A DNA stretch of 64,000 nt from Porogramme epimiltina (lineage: Eukaryota > Basidiomycota > Agaricomycetes > Polyporales > Polyporaceae). Where the stretch lies: assembly GCA_900155495.1 (NCBI GenBank), contig FTLJ01000482.1, positions 35,807 to 99,806 of the forward strand. Reading direction: 5' to 3'. Below are positions 35,482-47,487 of this stretch, piece after piece (position 1 is the first letter of the stretch; each line of letters opens with the position of its first letter). The notes below the pieces were generated by a model. That model saw nothing but the letters and a program-made list of their open reading frames with translations. It searched no databases and was not told the DNA's origin. The translations under genes were made by a program, and so were the position numbers.

Positions 35482-37176
35482 ATGTCCTCTACAACCACCA
35501 CCGCCACCACCGCCACCCACGTCCCCTCCTATGAGGTGGACCCCTCCAGCCTCGTCCGCTACTCGGACCGCGTCTCTGAGGTCGACGAACTCGTCAAGCT
35601 TCCCATGTGCGACGTCATTCGCGGTACGTGTGGCGGTCGCCCGATATCCGGTGGTCAAGCCTGATATCCCGCTCAGAGTCCTTCTTGGACGCGCTCACCA
35701 CCGCTGTGGCGCACGCGGTCTGCGCGCCGCCACCATTCAACACCGCGGGCGCGCTCAAGACGCTAGCCGTCATGGACGTCGTTTACCAGGTCATCGGCGC
35801 CGAGCACCCGCCCTCGCCGGGCCACAAGCGCAAGTCCCCGGTGTTCGGCGCGATCGACGTGCTGATCGCCACCACATACTTCCGCCGCATCCGCAACAGC
35901 GAGCGCGCCGTCGCGCTCCTCCGCCGCGACACCAACGCGCTGCTATGCGAGCGGCTCGCGGTCGGCGCGCTCCTCCTCGCGATCAAGGTAAGCTGCTCCA
36001 GAACGTCTCCGCGCCCCGAGTTGACCACTCACCATGCGTCCCCACCAGGCGCGGCACGACCACAACATCACCATGACCTCCCTCGCGGGGGCGCTCCCGA
36101 GGCCGTTCCGCAACCCGAAGGACCTCAACAGGATCCTGCGCGAGTTCTGGGAGCTGCTCGACTACGGCGCGATCGTGTCCAACTCGGAGCTCCGGGCGCT
36201 CCACGCCGAACTCCTCACCCGCGCACGGTCCGCCAACGCCGCCGAGGAGGCCCTCCGGCAGGCGAAGGCGAGCGGGAGCCTGTTCACCACCGCGGAGAAG
36301 ACCCATCGCCTCGCTGCGCCCGAGACGCGGGAGATCGAGGACGCCACGGAGCGCGTTGCCGTCAGCGGCGCGATGCAGCTCATGTACCCCGAGGACGAAG
36401 ACGAGGCCGCCGACGAGGACGACCGCATGGTGGACGGGGGCGAGATCGCCGATGAGGACGGGGAGGTGGACATGGACACCTCCGATGCGGACGACGACTA
36501 CTCTTCGACCGGCTCATCCCCGGCCGTCCCGACCCCGCTCCACGCCTCGGTCACACACCCCACCCAGGCGACCACCACCTCCTTCTCTGCCGCTGCCGCC
36601 GCCGCCTACCCGCCTGCCCCTGCAGCGGCCTACAGCTACAGCTACGGCTACGGCCACAGCTACCCGCAGCAGCACCAGCAGCCCCCGCACGCCGCCGCGT
36701 GGCGGCCGGCCGACGAGTACGAGCGCGCCCGCGCGAACTTCTACGCCGCAGACGCGCCGCAACAACAGCGCCACCGCGCCGCGGCGGCGCCCGCCGACTC
36801 CCCGCGCTACTCGCCGTCCTCGCCCGCCGCGTCCGCGTCCCCGCGCTACGTCCCGCAGTCGCCGCGCTGGGACGCCCCGTCCTCGCCCAAGTACGTGCCG
36901 TGGTCCCCGTCGGACGACGCACGCAGCCCGCCGGCGCACGTTGCCGCCCGCCCGGTGCGCGCGATCCCGCCCCCGCCCGAGCCGCCCGTCGTGGGCGGTC
37001 TGTATGGCCAGGCCCGCTGGACCCAGAGCCAGAGCCAGAGCAGCCAGAGCCCGTACGAGTACGGGCACGCGTGGCGCTCCTCGATGCCGGCGCAGTGGGG
37101 CCAGCCCGCGGTGTGGGGCGGCATGGGCCTCTTCCCGTACCACCCTCCCGCGCCTGCGCGCGCGGCGCGCCCCTGA
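35482..37176 (+). CDS. Atypical cyclin-fold protein with Ser-Pro/Tyr repeat tail
   Basis: About 525 residues, three exons. After an N-terminal Thr-rich stretch, the cyclin-like helices read ALKTLAVMDVVYQVIGAE, GAIDVLIATTYFRRIR, ERLAVGALLLAIK, then across an intron ARHDHNITMTSLAGALPRPF and DLNRILREFWELLDYGAIVS. The order and spacing match Pho80-type cyclin boxes (helix 3 ending in xASK/AIK, a DHNxT turn, an LNxxxxEFxxLLDY helix). An acidic region follows (about residues 240-285), then a low-complexity tail with Ser/Tyr-rich and Gln-rich runs and three related units SPRYSPSSP, SPRYVPQSP, SPKYVPWSP (36798-36909). Probably a regulatory subunit of a cyclin-dependent kinase; no partner can be named. 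The assignment rests on pattern matching, not a close homologue. Confidence 0.65.
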
Positions 37177-37875
37177 GCGGCGCCGAGCGAAGTTGCTTTG
37201 CGCCTTCTGCGCATCTGCCCCAGGGGCCCCCGGAACCCGGAAATCGTAGAGAGAAGGCCTGCTGTGGAATGCGGGAATCGGTGCGCCGCGCGTGCGCGCG
37301 CGTCCAAGCACCGAGGACATCTTCCACCACCCCTTGCCACGCGGACTCCTTCCTCATCTCCTCTTCCTCTCTCCATCTCCCTCCTCCACTTCTTCACGCT
37401 CTCACTTCGCTTCCTCGATATCTGAGACGTCAGTTGTACACTAACACCCCCGCGTTTGCGCCCCCGAAGCTCCACCGTCTCGGATAACCATGGCACGTCC
37501 GGCCTGGCGATGTACTGTTTGTACATCCCTGTCACCTCCTCCCCCTGTGTCTTCCCGTTCCGCGCTTCAAGCTCCCCCCTGTTGTGTATTCCCGTGCGCA
37601 TCAGTAACTTGTTGTAATTTGGACCTGAGGACTATTGTATCCCCGGAACGCAATCTAACATCGCCTCCGAGAACACTCGAAGTCTCGGATGACATCGCGT
37701 CTGTCACACTTGTGTGCCTCTGTGTGAAACTCAACTCTTGATGTGTTGGCAAGCGGAGATCTGGCGTCGAGGGTTCTATAGTCCAAACTGTTATTCATTC
37801 TTAAGGCTACACGGTTGGGTTCTACTTTATATTGCCGTCTTTGCGTGCTTAGGAAACCTGCGAGGGGTAGGGGGT
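37177..37875. other. Convergent intergenic region
   Basis: About 700 bp between the cyclin-fold gene (+) and FGGY kinase gene (-). Pyrimidine-rich at 37320-37420. No conserved ORF or RNA gene. Confidence 0.4.
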
Positions 37876-40061
37876 TTACTTGTTCGCCTCTTCCATCTCC
37901 TTCCGCCACCGGCGCTGCAAATCGATCGCCTCCTGGAAGATCTTGTACTTCGCATTAAGCAGCTTCTTCTCCTTGGCGCTCGCAGCCGGCTTCACCATCG
38001 TGCCCGCCGGCGTCATCTCCACCTGTTCAGCGGACACCACAATCCGTCAGCGACACGCGCCATGCCGCTCGGTGCATGCGTTGCGGGCTCACCATGATCT
38101 CCCAGAGCGCCTGGCCGCGCTTCTCGCGCGCGAGCTTCTCCGTTTGCGCCGCGGCCTCTGCGGCGAAGCGGCCGAGCATTGCGGCGCCGAGGACGACGGC
38201 CGCGCCGCTGTTCTGGGGGAGAACGACAGGGATGTTGCACGTGTCGGCGAAGAGCTGCATGAGCATCGCGTTCTTGGCCTGCCCGCCGGACATGTAGATC
38301 GAGGTGATCGCGTGGCCCTTGTCGTTCATCTGGTCGACGATGTGCCGCGTCTGGAGGGCGATCGCCTCGAGCGTGACGTTGAACTTGCGCGCGAGGTCGT
38401 GGAGGCCGGAGTCCTGAGAAGGAAAACTAGGGTCGGCGGGCAACGACGGCGGTGGTAAGGGAGCGGACTCACGAGGTGGAGCCCGACGATGGATCCCGTC
38501 ATGCGAGGATCCGCCAGCGGGGAACGGTTACCTACACTTGACGTCGACCAATGGTCAATGATAAAGGGATCTTGCATGACACGTACCATGCAGGTCAGGG
38601 TAGAAATGAAGGTCCTTAGTGAGCTCCGTCAGGGTTGCAGCCTTCGCCTCCTCTCGTAACCGCTCTAGTTCATCGTGCAGCACTGTGTGTTTATGATGTC
38701 AGCGGTCCTCCAAGGGGGCTATAAATCGGGAACGAACCTTCATGAATGTTGGTCTTACGCTTCTCTGCAAGCTCCTTGAGTCTAGGGTATGCCGGGTGCG
38801 TGGTGATCATAAAATCTATGAGCTAATCTCGGGATGAGGGTCTGTGTTAGTGTGGGAGTCTTGCGGAAACCCTACCTGTCCGGTGGACGACTGCCCGCCC
38901 TCATTCATCCACCATCCGGGAAACACGACGTCCTTGTAAGGACCCCAAACGCCATTGACGAAGACGCCTTCAGGGCTCTGTACCACATCTCAATATCTCT
39001 CTTCACACACTGCAAGAGCCACGCACTGACCTGGACAATATGGCATGTACTAGTGCCCGCGACGGCCGCCAAACGGTGTCTGGACTCGTCGACTGTGGGC
39101 ACCTTGTCGGAGAGGGCGCCGTCCACTGTGTACCTCGCCGCAACAGTGCCCAGCCAGCCCGCGTATCTGCATAGGGTGAGTGAAACATCCACCGAGACCC
39201 TTGTATGCGCTACTTACGCGTCAATGACACCGCTGCCCACAGGGGTGCCCTCTGATAGGCCCATTTCCTTAGCTGCCTTCTTCGAGAGACCGCTCCCGAT
39301 GGGCATGCCGGCGGTCAGGACCTCTTCATGCCCAAGCTGCACGAACCCGTTCTCGACGAACTCGCCCAGGCCGATTTTCTGAAAGAACTCCGGCTGCCAG
39401 CCATTCTTCGTGGGAACGTAGGAGCACTTGCACGCAACAGAGCAGCAGGAGCGGCGGTTGAAGCCAGTCGCACGGTATGTGAGGAAATCCGGGAGATCGA
39501 AAAACTGACAGCGCTTGAAGAGCTCCGACTTCATATGACGCTTGAGCCAGAGCGTTTTAGGTATTTCCATTTCTAACTGGTCTAGGGCTGAGACAGAGCA
39601 CGACGCAGGAGCGGAGGGGAACGTACGCTCATGGTCCCACCGACATAGTCGAGGACAACCGAGCCGGTACTGTTGATGAGGTCCGCCTCCTTTTCTGCGC
39701 GATGATCCGCCCAGAGGATTATGTTGCGGTCGCCATTCTGTCCCAGCTGTTCGCCTTTGGTCACAACCACGGGGCCGCCGTTCATGTCGGATACAGCAAG
39801 GGAGCAAGTAGCATCGAAGCCAATGCCCTTCACGTCCGATGCGGCGACGTTGGCCTCCTGCAAGCATGCCTTGATGCACTTGCACATGCCGTCCCATATG
39901 TTGTTAGTCGATTGCTCGAAGATGCGGTGATCCTCTGAATCGCGCCAGGTGATCGTCTCCTCAGTGCGGGATGCGACGAGGGTGCCATCAGGCTTGACGA
40001 GGCCTGCGCGGACGGAGCCTGTGCCGACGTCGATGCCGATGTAGTAGGGAGTCTGGGGCAT
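37876..40061 (-). CDS. FGGY-family carbohydrate kinase (probable D-ribulokinase)
   Basis: Phosphorylates a sugar, by family (human FGGY, yeast YDR109C) probably D-ribulose. About 600 residues over nine or so exons. The start [20 protein letters not shown] contains the phosphate-1 loop of the actin-like ATPase fold. Then [54 protein letters not shown] and [13 protein letters not shown]. The central [29 protein letters not shown] plus GGQSSTGQ, and [20 protein letters not shown] are FGGY hallmarks. The C-terminal [20 protein letters not shown] and [12 protein letters not shown] form the ATP-binding end. It stops at EEANK with TAA at 37876. Intact. Confidence 0.92.
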
Positions 40062-40504
40062 GGTGGTGGTGAGTATCCAAGGTGCACTGGAGCCAATCGA
40101 CGCCGGCAGGGCCCTTACCTGTGGGCACTCACCTGGCCGTACGTGTAAAGGGCCCCCGGCCCGACAGCTGTCCATGGCGCCCCGCTTTGGTCCCCTCCAT
40201 CCACTGGCACCCCACGACGTCATCCCACGTGGGCGGCGTTTCCCGGGACTAATCCTGCGCTACACTGTGTCCCTTACGCCCATGAATTGTTTGGGGTTTG
40301 CCCCTCAATCTTCGACGGCCTCTATCTAACTTCATATGCTTACTGCCGGGGGTGGATCACACTTGTAACACACACGAGCGTGCATCGGGGGGCATGTGGT
40401 CATGATGCATATGCAATGAGATGCATACATAGCTTTTGTAACAACGTGCAAGAGAGGCAGAGCAGCATACAAACAACATCGCGCGAGTCCCAACGTCAAG
40501 CGAC
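40062..40504. other. Intergenic region between uL2 3' end and FGGY kinase 5' end
   Basis: About 440 bp, holding the FGGY promoter and the uL2 3' UTR. The 40330-40500 part is AT-richer, as expected for a 3' UTR. No gene seen. Confidence 0.45.
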
Positions 40505-41492
40505 TTAAACCTCCTTGACCTTGACGGTACCGCGCAGCAGACCAGTCTGAAGGGCACGTATGCATGAGGGCGGAACACATATGACATGCAAGGACAGTAC
40601 GTACCCGACGCGCGGCAATGAGACCGACTTTCTGACCGGGGACGGCAGAACGGGCGATGGTGGACGCCTTACCGATATGCTGGTGGTTACCACCACCGTG
40701 AGGGTGATCAACCGGGTTCATAGCAACACCACGAGTACGGGGCCAGCTAATGAGACAGTCAGTATCTAGCATACGGTCATGTGCAAGTGAACACACTTGT
40801 AACGCTTGGCCTTGAACTTGTAGTACGCCCGGCCGGCCTTGAGCAGGGGCTTGTCGATACGGCCACCACCGGCGACGATACCGACGGTCGCACGGCAGCT
40901 GCCGGAGACGGTCTTCTTCGCGCCGGAAGGGAGACGGATGCGAGTCTTGTTCTCGTCGGGAGAGTGGCCAATGACGGTCGCGTAGTTGCCTGAGGTACGG
41001 GCAAGCGCACCACGGTCACCGGTCTTCTCCTCAACGTTGCAGACGATGGTACCCTCAGGCAACTGGGAGACGGGAAGGACGTTGCCGACGGCGAGCTGGG
41101 CCTTCTTGCCGCAGTAGACGAAGGCGCCAGTGTGGAGGCCCTCGGTCGCAACGAAAGTCTCCTTGCGGAGCTTGTAGCGGTAGGGGTCGCGGAAGACGAC
41201 GCGGGCAAGAGGAGCACCACTATGACGCTCTTCAGCGACCCCAGGCTTGTAACACACTGAACACAAAGACATACCGGCCAGCGTCGTGGATGATCTCCTT
41301 CACAATACCCTTGATGTAGCCATTGCGCTCCGCAAAGTCAAGGGGGCGGAACTGCGCAGGGGCCTTGTTGTGGTGGGTGTGGGATTTGAACTATGGGACG
41401 GGATGTCTTCTGTCAATATTTGCATCTGGTGTGCAGGTTGTAGAACGTACGATAGCGTGCGACCGCCTTTGTGCCCGAATTACCCTACCCAT
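40505..41492 (-). CDS. RPL2: 60S ribosomal protein uL2 (L8 in animals)
   Basis: Core large-subunit protein by the peptidyl-transferase centre, about 250 residues. Exon 1 (from 41492) reads [14 protein letters not shown]; an intron joins it to [20 protein letters not shown] then [19 protein letters not shown]. The next exon contains [20 protein letters not shown] and [21 protein letters not shown] later exon has the functionally key loop [20 protein letters not shown] followed by [20 protein letters not shown]. The tail is [12 protein letters not shown], with TAA at 40505-40507. The conserved [14 protein letters not shown] block is intact. Very strong identification. Confidence 0.96.
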
Positions 41493-42166
41493 GGTTGATT
41501 CTGAGAGAGAAAGGACGTCAGCGGGGTGTTATGAAGGAGCACGAAGCAGGCGCAAAGAATGTGTGTTGGGTGGGGGGTAGGTGTATCCAGATGTCGCGGA
41601 GTGCATCCAGCCGATGCCGCTTGATTTTGACCGGGATTTCGACCAGAAGCAGTCCAGCGACATGCAGAGAGACACCCCGAGACGTCGACAGGAATCCGGA
41701 GGAGCATACTCACAGTCTTGCTGGTCGGCGATGTTGTCGATGGCGTTGGCGGGCAGTCGTGCAAATCCCAATGCGGCGGACGCAAAATGCCGAGCGGTAG
41801 CTGAATAGGTAGGCGCCCAAAGGCACGAGCTTCAACCTTAAGCGCGCTAAGGGCCTTGGCCCTCAGTAGGCTCCTCCATGTGCAGAAATACACTGGAGTA
41901 TTAATACTCTTGAGCTACGATCATCACCGGGTCAGCAGGGGGTTGTACACATTCATATTAGTTACACTTGAACCCAACCAACCGCGCATCCATGGTGCGG
42001 TCATTCCTTGGCTCGATCCTGCACAACTTGAGCTCGCAGTCCAGCAGCCTGGGGTAGCGTCGCATAGCGCTCACGACTATATCAGCCACGTGACTATAAT
42101 GTTGCCCAAAGGGAACACGCTTCCACGTAGCCTCCACTACTGTACTAAGTCCACGACCAGCTCCCC
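41493..42166. promoter_or_regulatory. Divergent promoter of uL2 and glucosidase II beta
   Basis: 674 bp between divergent starts. An inverted GGGCCTTGGCCC-type palindrome lies at about 41850-41861. I see no TATA box near uL2. No conserved ORF. Confidence 0.45.
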
Positions 42167-44330
42167 ATGCACCCCTGGCTGCTTGTGCTCCTCCCGCTAC
42201 ACGTTCTCGCAAGCAAGAACAGGCCGCATGGAGTTTCTCCCGAACTAGCGTCGCGCTACACACCAACTAAGAAGGGCTCCGTGGAGTTGTGGCAATGCTT
42301 GGACGGCTCGAAGTCCATCGAATGGTCTGCAGTCAATGATGATTTCTGCGATTGCGCGGATGGGAGCGACGAGCCTGGTACGTCTGGGGTTCACCGTTGG
42401 AAGCGTGTTGTCTCATTTCGACATGCAGGGACAAGCGCATGCCCTAACTCGCAGTTCTATTGTGTGAACGAGGGGCACATCGGGTCGTACCTTCCAAGCA
42501 CCAGGGTGAACGATGGGCTGTGTGGTGCGTCTCATTATGCTACGCTCTGTAGTATTGTCTAATGCATCATCAGAACCCGAGTGCTGTGATGGTTCAGACG
42601 AGCCTGCGGGAGTATGCCAGAACGCCTGCAAGGAGATCGGCGCCGCCTACAAAGAGCGCATCAAGGCGGAGCATAAGTTGCGGAAGACTGTAGGGAGTCT
42701 ATTCAAGTGCCCCATTCATGCAACTCACACCTCATTTAGGGCTCCAAGATCCGCTCATCTTACATCTCTTTTGCCCAAAAGGAGAAAAAGCGGATAGAAG
42801 AAGAGGTTGCTAAGTCTGAGCTGGACATCGCTACTCGCGAGAAGGAGGTGGCACGTCTTAAAGGTACGTTTCTACCGTACTTGGTCATAGATCTGTGTCG
42901 AAGAAATCTCAACAGATATCGTCGAGAGGACGGAGTCTCTTTCCGCCGCCGCTCTAGAAGAGCGGAAGGGTTCGCGTGAGTAGTACATCACAGTATCTTC
43001 GATTCAAGTCTGACCCGATCCCGTAGCCCTTTACCAATCGTTGATTGAGCATGTCATGGCTTTACGTTCGTTGCAGCGTGAGCACAAGAAGCACCTCGAA
43101 CGTGAGAAGGCCCTCGGAGACATTCTGGACAGCCTCCGCACCGGTTACAACCCCAACTACCAGGACATGGCAGTCTTGGAAGCTGTTCGTGGCTGGGAGC
43201 AACTCGCCGGACTTCCTCATATCAATGATGTTGGCAAAGACGGGGACGATGAGGAGGAACTCGGATCCGACGAGGCTGAAGAAGAGGAGGAGGAACTCGA
43301 GGAGGGCATGTGGACCGCAATGCAGCTTGAACATCAACTTGACGATCTCCTTGACACCGACTACGACAGCCTCCTCATCGAGCACGATAAATTTGTGGGC
43401 TCCCCAGCGTCCCCAAGTTCAGTCCGTGAGTTCATATAGTCACGTGGCGATGGATCCACTCTTCATTCATCACACAGTGTACAACCTCTCGGCCTATCTT
43501 CCCGATGCTCTAGTACCTCAATTTGAGGCTCTCCGCGACCAGTTACTTTCTGTGCTGGGAGTGCTGGGCCTCGCTAACCCTGTGGCCGACGCTGGCGCCG
43601 GTATGTAGTTGCACAAGTCTCATCGGGGGCTCTATTGACCATATCCAAAAGATACGTCGAAGTCTCAGAAGGCGCTGAACGACGCTCAGCACGGTCTAGA
43701 TGCTGCACGCAAGGAGAAGGATAAGAGCAACGAGACTCTCCAGCACCTCTTTGATCCTGAATGGTATGGCGCCGAAGGCGAATGGAAGAAGTTGGACCAC
43801 ACGTGCATCGAGAAGGAGGTCGGAGAGTATGTGACATCACGTTCACGCCTATGGTGTTCAATCTGACCAAGTCGCACTGTAGCTATGTTTACGAGGTCTG
43901 CCTGTTCGACGAGGCTCGACAAAGGCCGCTTAAGGGTGGCCAGACCTTCAGCCTCGGGTACGTCGCGTTAGATTGGTGCTAGTTATGCTCTAGCTGATTT
44001 CTCGCTGCAGACGCTTCGCGTCCTGGAATAGCGCGTCTGGTATCGAGAAGGGTTCTCCTGAGTATTACAGCAAGCAGCACTATAAACATGGCGCCAAATG
44101 CTGGAATGGACCGCAGCGGAGTGTGACGGTGAGTGATATTGCCGTGCTTATCACCGACCCGTGCCGGAGCCGCTGACAACACGTGCATACAGCTCGACAT
44201 GAGCTGTGGGCTAGAGAATGCTGTATTGGCGGTCTCTGAGCCTGAGAAGTGTGAGTATGCGTTCAAGGTGACTAGCCCGGCTCTGTGCTTGCCTCTGTCT
44301 GCTTCCGAGGTGAAGCATGCGGAACTATAG
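42167..44330 (+). CDS. Glucosidase II beta subunit (PRKCSH/GTB1)
   Basis: ER-lumen subunit that holds and targets glucosidase II during N-glycan trimming. About 540 residues, many introns. Signal peptide MHPWLLVLLPLHVLAS. Two Cys-rich LDL-receptor class A-like modules follow: DDFCDCADGSDEPGTSACPN and ECCDGSDEPAGVC. Then a charged coiled coil (QKEKKRIEEEVAKSELDIAT), an acidic run EEEEEELEEG, and the C-terminal MRH-type region: LFDPEWYGAEGEWKKLDHTC, YVYEVCLFDEARQRPLKGG, RFASWNSASG, HYKHGAKCWNGPQRS, LDMSCGLENAVLAVSEPEKC followed by EYAF. The protein ends VKHAEL instead of the usual HDEL. Exons follow the expected family order with no break. Confidence 0.93.
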
Positions 44331-46190
44331 ATTGCATGTTGCCACTACTGGATGGAACTTTGTCAATTCACTATTATTATTTGCTTGAGCATCAAGCAGT
44401 CTGCTTAATCAGTTGATAGCCCAACTCTGTTATGGTAAACTGGTATGTACCACTGGTCTATCTGTGCTTGTGCTGAATAATGTAGACATCTACACATATT
44501 ACAAGTAGTGTGTTTGCTTAGTGATGATCCCCATGTCTGGAGGTTAATTGTTAACATTTGAGTAGGTTAAGTTCAGGTTGCAAACACAGTTGTCTAGTGC
44601 ATTTCTTTAGATTAACAACATGGCATGTGCATTGTGGGTTTATTTTGCAGGTAACAAGTGCCCCTTTCGTAGTGGTACCCCTGAGCCCCATCTATTCTTT
44701 TTTCCTTAATCATGAAAGACTTATAACAAATGCATCTCTCACAAGTTTATAAGAGAGTTCAACTATAATATGGATGTTCTCTGATTGTTCTATACATTGT
44801 CAAATGCACATTGTTCTTTGAGCTGCCCTCTGGGCTTGAAACTTGTACATGTTTGAGAGTTCTATATCACTGTAAGTAATTGTCCCTATAAGGATTGATA
44901 TTGTAGCCATCATAGTTTTCATATAAACAATTTAGAGCTCCTGTTCATATGCTGGGTTGGATTCTTTTAATGTTGCCCTATTTTATAAGAAATCAGTCCT
45001 TGGCCATGTTTTAGCCTTGCATGGAACATAATTCCTGATTCCACTCTTCCACACTTCTTAGTAGTAGCTCTGCTAATTTCAAATAGCTGGGCATTCCATC
45101 CCCATTATAGTAACAATCGCTTCTGAGCATCAATGCAAATTTGAATTGGATATAACCATGTGACTTGCACCTAGAGAAAATCCTCCTTATTAAGGCTAAA
45201 TGAAAGAATAATGCTGACATAAGATCAAAGGCCAAATACTAGCAAATATACTATATATAGATTGAGTTCACTCTTGCTTTGCCCCTTCTCAACCCCCCCC
45301 CCCCCACACACACACACAACCCTATTCATCACCTCCATCCCCACTTAAACCACTCCATCATTGAAGCCTGCCCAATATCTACCCTACCAATCATATCTCT
45401 AGTGTAGTTGCAAGTAGGTCTTCTATTCTTTATTCTATTTGGTGTTTAGCAGAATGAACAACCTGTCTAGCATAGGATAAGAGCCTTGTTCTGACCACAC
45501 ACTTTCAGAACATACACCCCCCTCTATACATTTAAGCTATCGCTGTTGGAGAGTTTATTTCACCAAGGTAAGTCATAGTTGATAGATTCAAGAATTTGTT
45601 GAAGATTGACTTATATTGAAGCACCAGTGATTTGACCTTTACTACTTAAGGTTGGTGTCATTGTTCTACAAGACCAGAAATCAAGTTAAGCCTTTAAGCA
45701 CCTTCAGACCCCACATTCAGAATGTCTACAAGGAGCAAGCCATCCAGCCAGACTTCCTCTAGCTTAGATATTCCTTTTTGGACCACATTATCCTCTCATG
45801 ACATATCAGATGAAGATGAAGATCCACCATTTGAATCCCAAGCAACTACTCCAGATCTTGAATTTGATGGCAAGTCAGTGTCTAAAATGCCAGACCATAG
45901 CACTTTAAATAGGTAGGTGAAGTCAGCAAGCAAAACTGTGTAGTATGTTGCTTACCCACCTTTTGCTTTAGGAGCCCCCCAAGCAAGACCCCCACCATTC
46001 CACAGATTTCATCCATCCACTACCAACCTGCTGAAACCCCCAAAAAGCCCTTGAAGCGAAAAGCTTCTGTTGCTATTGACAATGCAGCAGCCCCTACCCA
46101 CACCACTCACCACAAGCGCCCAAGAAACTGGCAAACAAGTCAGCCACAGACCCTCAATAGGTCCACACACTCCTCACACACAGCTCCACA
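44331..46190. repeat. AT-rich, CpG-depleted block (probable degraded repeat)
   Basis: By eye I count only about five CpG dinucleotides in roughly 1.86 kb, whereas flanking DNA has CpG every 10-15 nt. The change is abrupt at both edges: just after the glucosidase stop at 44330, and near 46190-46200 inside an open reading frame. A TATA box (CTATATATAG, 45251-45260) and a pyrimidine/poly-C tract follow one another as in an LTR promoter. CpG loss is what cytosine methylation and deamination leave in silenced fungal transposons. I find no clear LTR ends, primer-binding site or reverse transcriptase, so the element type is unproved. Confidence 0.6.
45293..45318 (+). repeat. Poly-C and CA microsatellite
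   Basis: A run of 13 C followed by about seven CA units, about 40 bp downstream of the TATA box in the CpG-poor block. Confidence 0.9.
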
Positions 46191-47175
46191 TGGATGCATA
46201 GCATCGTCCGCTGGATCCACTTCCAGCCACACAAGTTCGAATCCGGCTCCTCGAGTTCCACCCAGTCGCCGAAACCCTCGACCTGCAAGGCGCCGCCCAC
46301 AGATCACAGAGGACTCAAGTCTTGCGGACTGGAAAGCGGTCGAGGATGCGCTTGAAACGCACGTTGCACCATTACGTGTCCCCGCGAGGCGCCATGCACA
46401 GTCGCCCGCGCAACCACTCAGCGATGACGTCGCGCTGCGCGCATGGGCGCACGTTCCGCGGAACGTCGCGTTGTTCAACAAGGCGGCGAAGGGCAAGGAG
46501 CGCGCGCTCTCTGGGTGGACCGCGCCAAGGTGGTCGAACGTGGGCGAGTTTAAAGCCAGACTGGACGGGTGGTACGGGCCTGGGGATATCAATCGGGGGC
46601 TGGCGCGGCACCCGAAGGCGAACGTGAGTGCTAGGTTGCCTTAACGTCGCGCCGCCGCTCCCCGTTAGGGATCACCGCGGAGCGGCGATGGCGGAAGGGG
46701 TGACGGAGATGCTGACTTTGGCGATCTTCCCGCTGACGCAGATGCCGAGCGCGGGCGGAGATGCAGGTACAAGAAGGGGCCGGACGTGACTGAGCCCGCT
46801 GACCGGCCCGATCAGGAGAGCGCGGGCGGGACCATGGAGCAGGCGGACACGGAGGACGACCCGACCGTGGCACGGAGCTGGACACGGGAGAGGCTCGAGA
46901 AGGAGACTCGCGCCCTCGGACCTCAGGGCACGCTGAAGAGGTGGGCGGGGATCGTGCGGATGAGGAAGGCGCAGCGTGGTCTTCTCGGAGGCGGGCAAGG
47001 GAAACCTTTCGGATGGTGCCTAGTTCCGTGCCGCGTCGCTGAGCGTACCCTCGTCTCGCAAGATCAGCAGGGGATGCCCAAGGATCCGCGAGTCATTCAG
47101 TCGAGCCTAGGCGATGTAGATACCCTTGCGCAGCTTGTAAGGCTGCCGGCGTTCAATCAGGATTGCTTCAGTTAG
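45722..47175 (+). CDS. Unknown protein crossing a base-composition boundary
   Basis: Three exons (45722-45912, 45972-46623, 46669-47175) sum to 1,350 nt, exactly 450 codons with stop, and both splices are standard. Exon 1 and the first 220 nt of exon 2 lie in the CpG-poor block (MSTRSKPSSQTSSSLDIPFW; PKKPLKRKASVAIDN). The rest is normal GC-rich DNA: SLADWKAVEDALETHVAPLR, ALFNKAAKGKERALSGWTAP, EFKARLDGWYGPGDINRG, then an acidic/Gly-rich stretch and a basic helix RERLEKETRALGPQGTLKRW. A KRKR-like basic stretch in exon 2 could be nuclear. I recognise no domain. It may be a host gene whose 5' end was replaced by repeat-derived sequence, or a chance fusion. Confidence 0.45.
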
Positions 47176-47487
47176 CTAATTGCGTGAGCAGCTGTGTGCG
47201 TGGAAGGAGAGGACGGCCGTGCAATGGGACGGCAGGGAGTCGTTCAAGACAAAACGGAAGCGTGCGAGAGCTTGGAGAGAACAAGGCTGTGCTGTGCCGC
47301 AGGTGACGGCGGCGACGTGATGAGTGACCAAACGTCACACGGGCGGTGTCACCGAGTCACGGAAGGCGGGGCGGGCGTTGGGACTTGTTTTTCGCGGTCA
47401 TCACGACGGACGTCTGGTCTGGTTCCTGTCTTTCATCATCGCTTCAAGCGTCCTTCTTCACCTTCACCAAGCTGCTTGCATCTGAAT
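47176..47487. other. Upstream region of the PHO80-type cyclin
   Basis: 312 bp. It contains two opposed GTCAC-type motifs (AACGTCAC near 47333 and GAGTCACGG near 47354). No gene seen. Confidence 0.35.

Noticed and set aside
45251..45720. Full LTR retrotransposon in the CpG-poor block.
   Set aside because: A TATA box and pyrimidine tract fit an LTR, but I could not find matching LTR ends, a convincing primer-binding site or any gag-pol protein, so only a generic repeat call is made.
46225..46245. GTTCGAATCC resembling a tRNA T-loop.
   Set aside because: It lies in a coding exon, and no acceptor stem, D-arm or anticodon arm can be placed around it.
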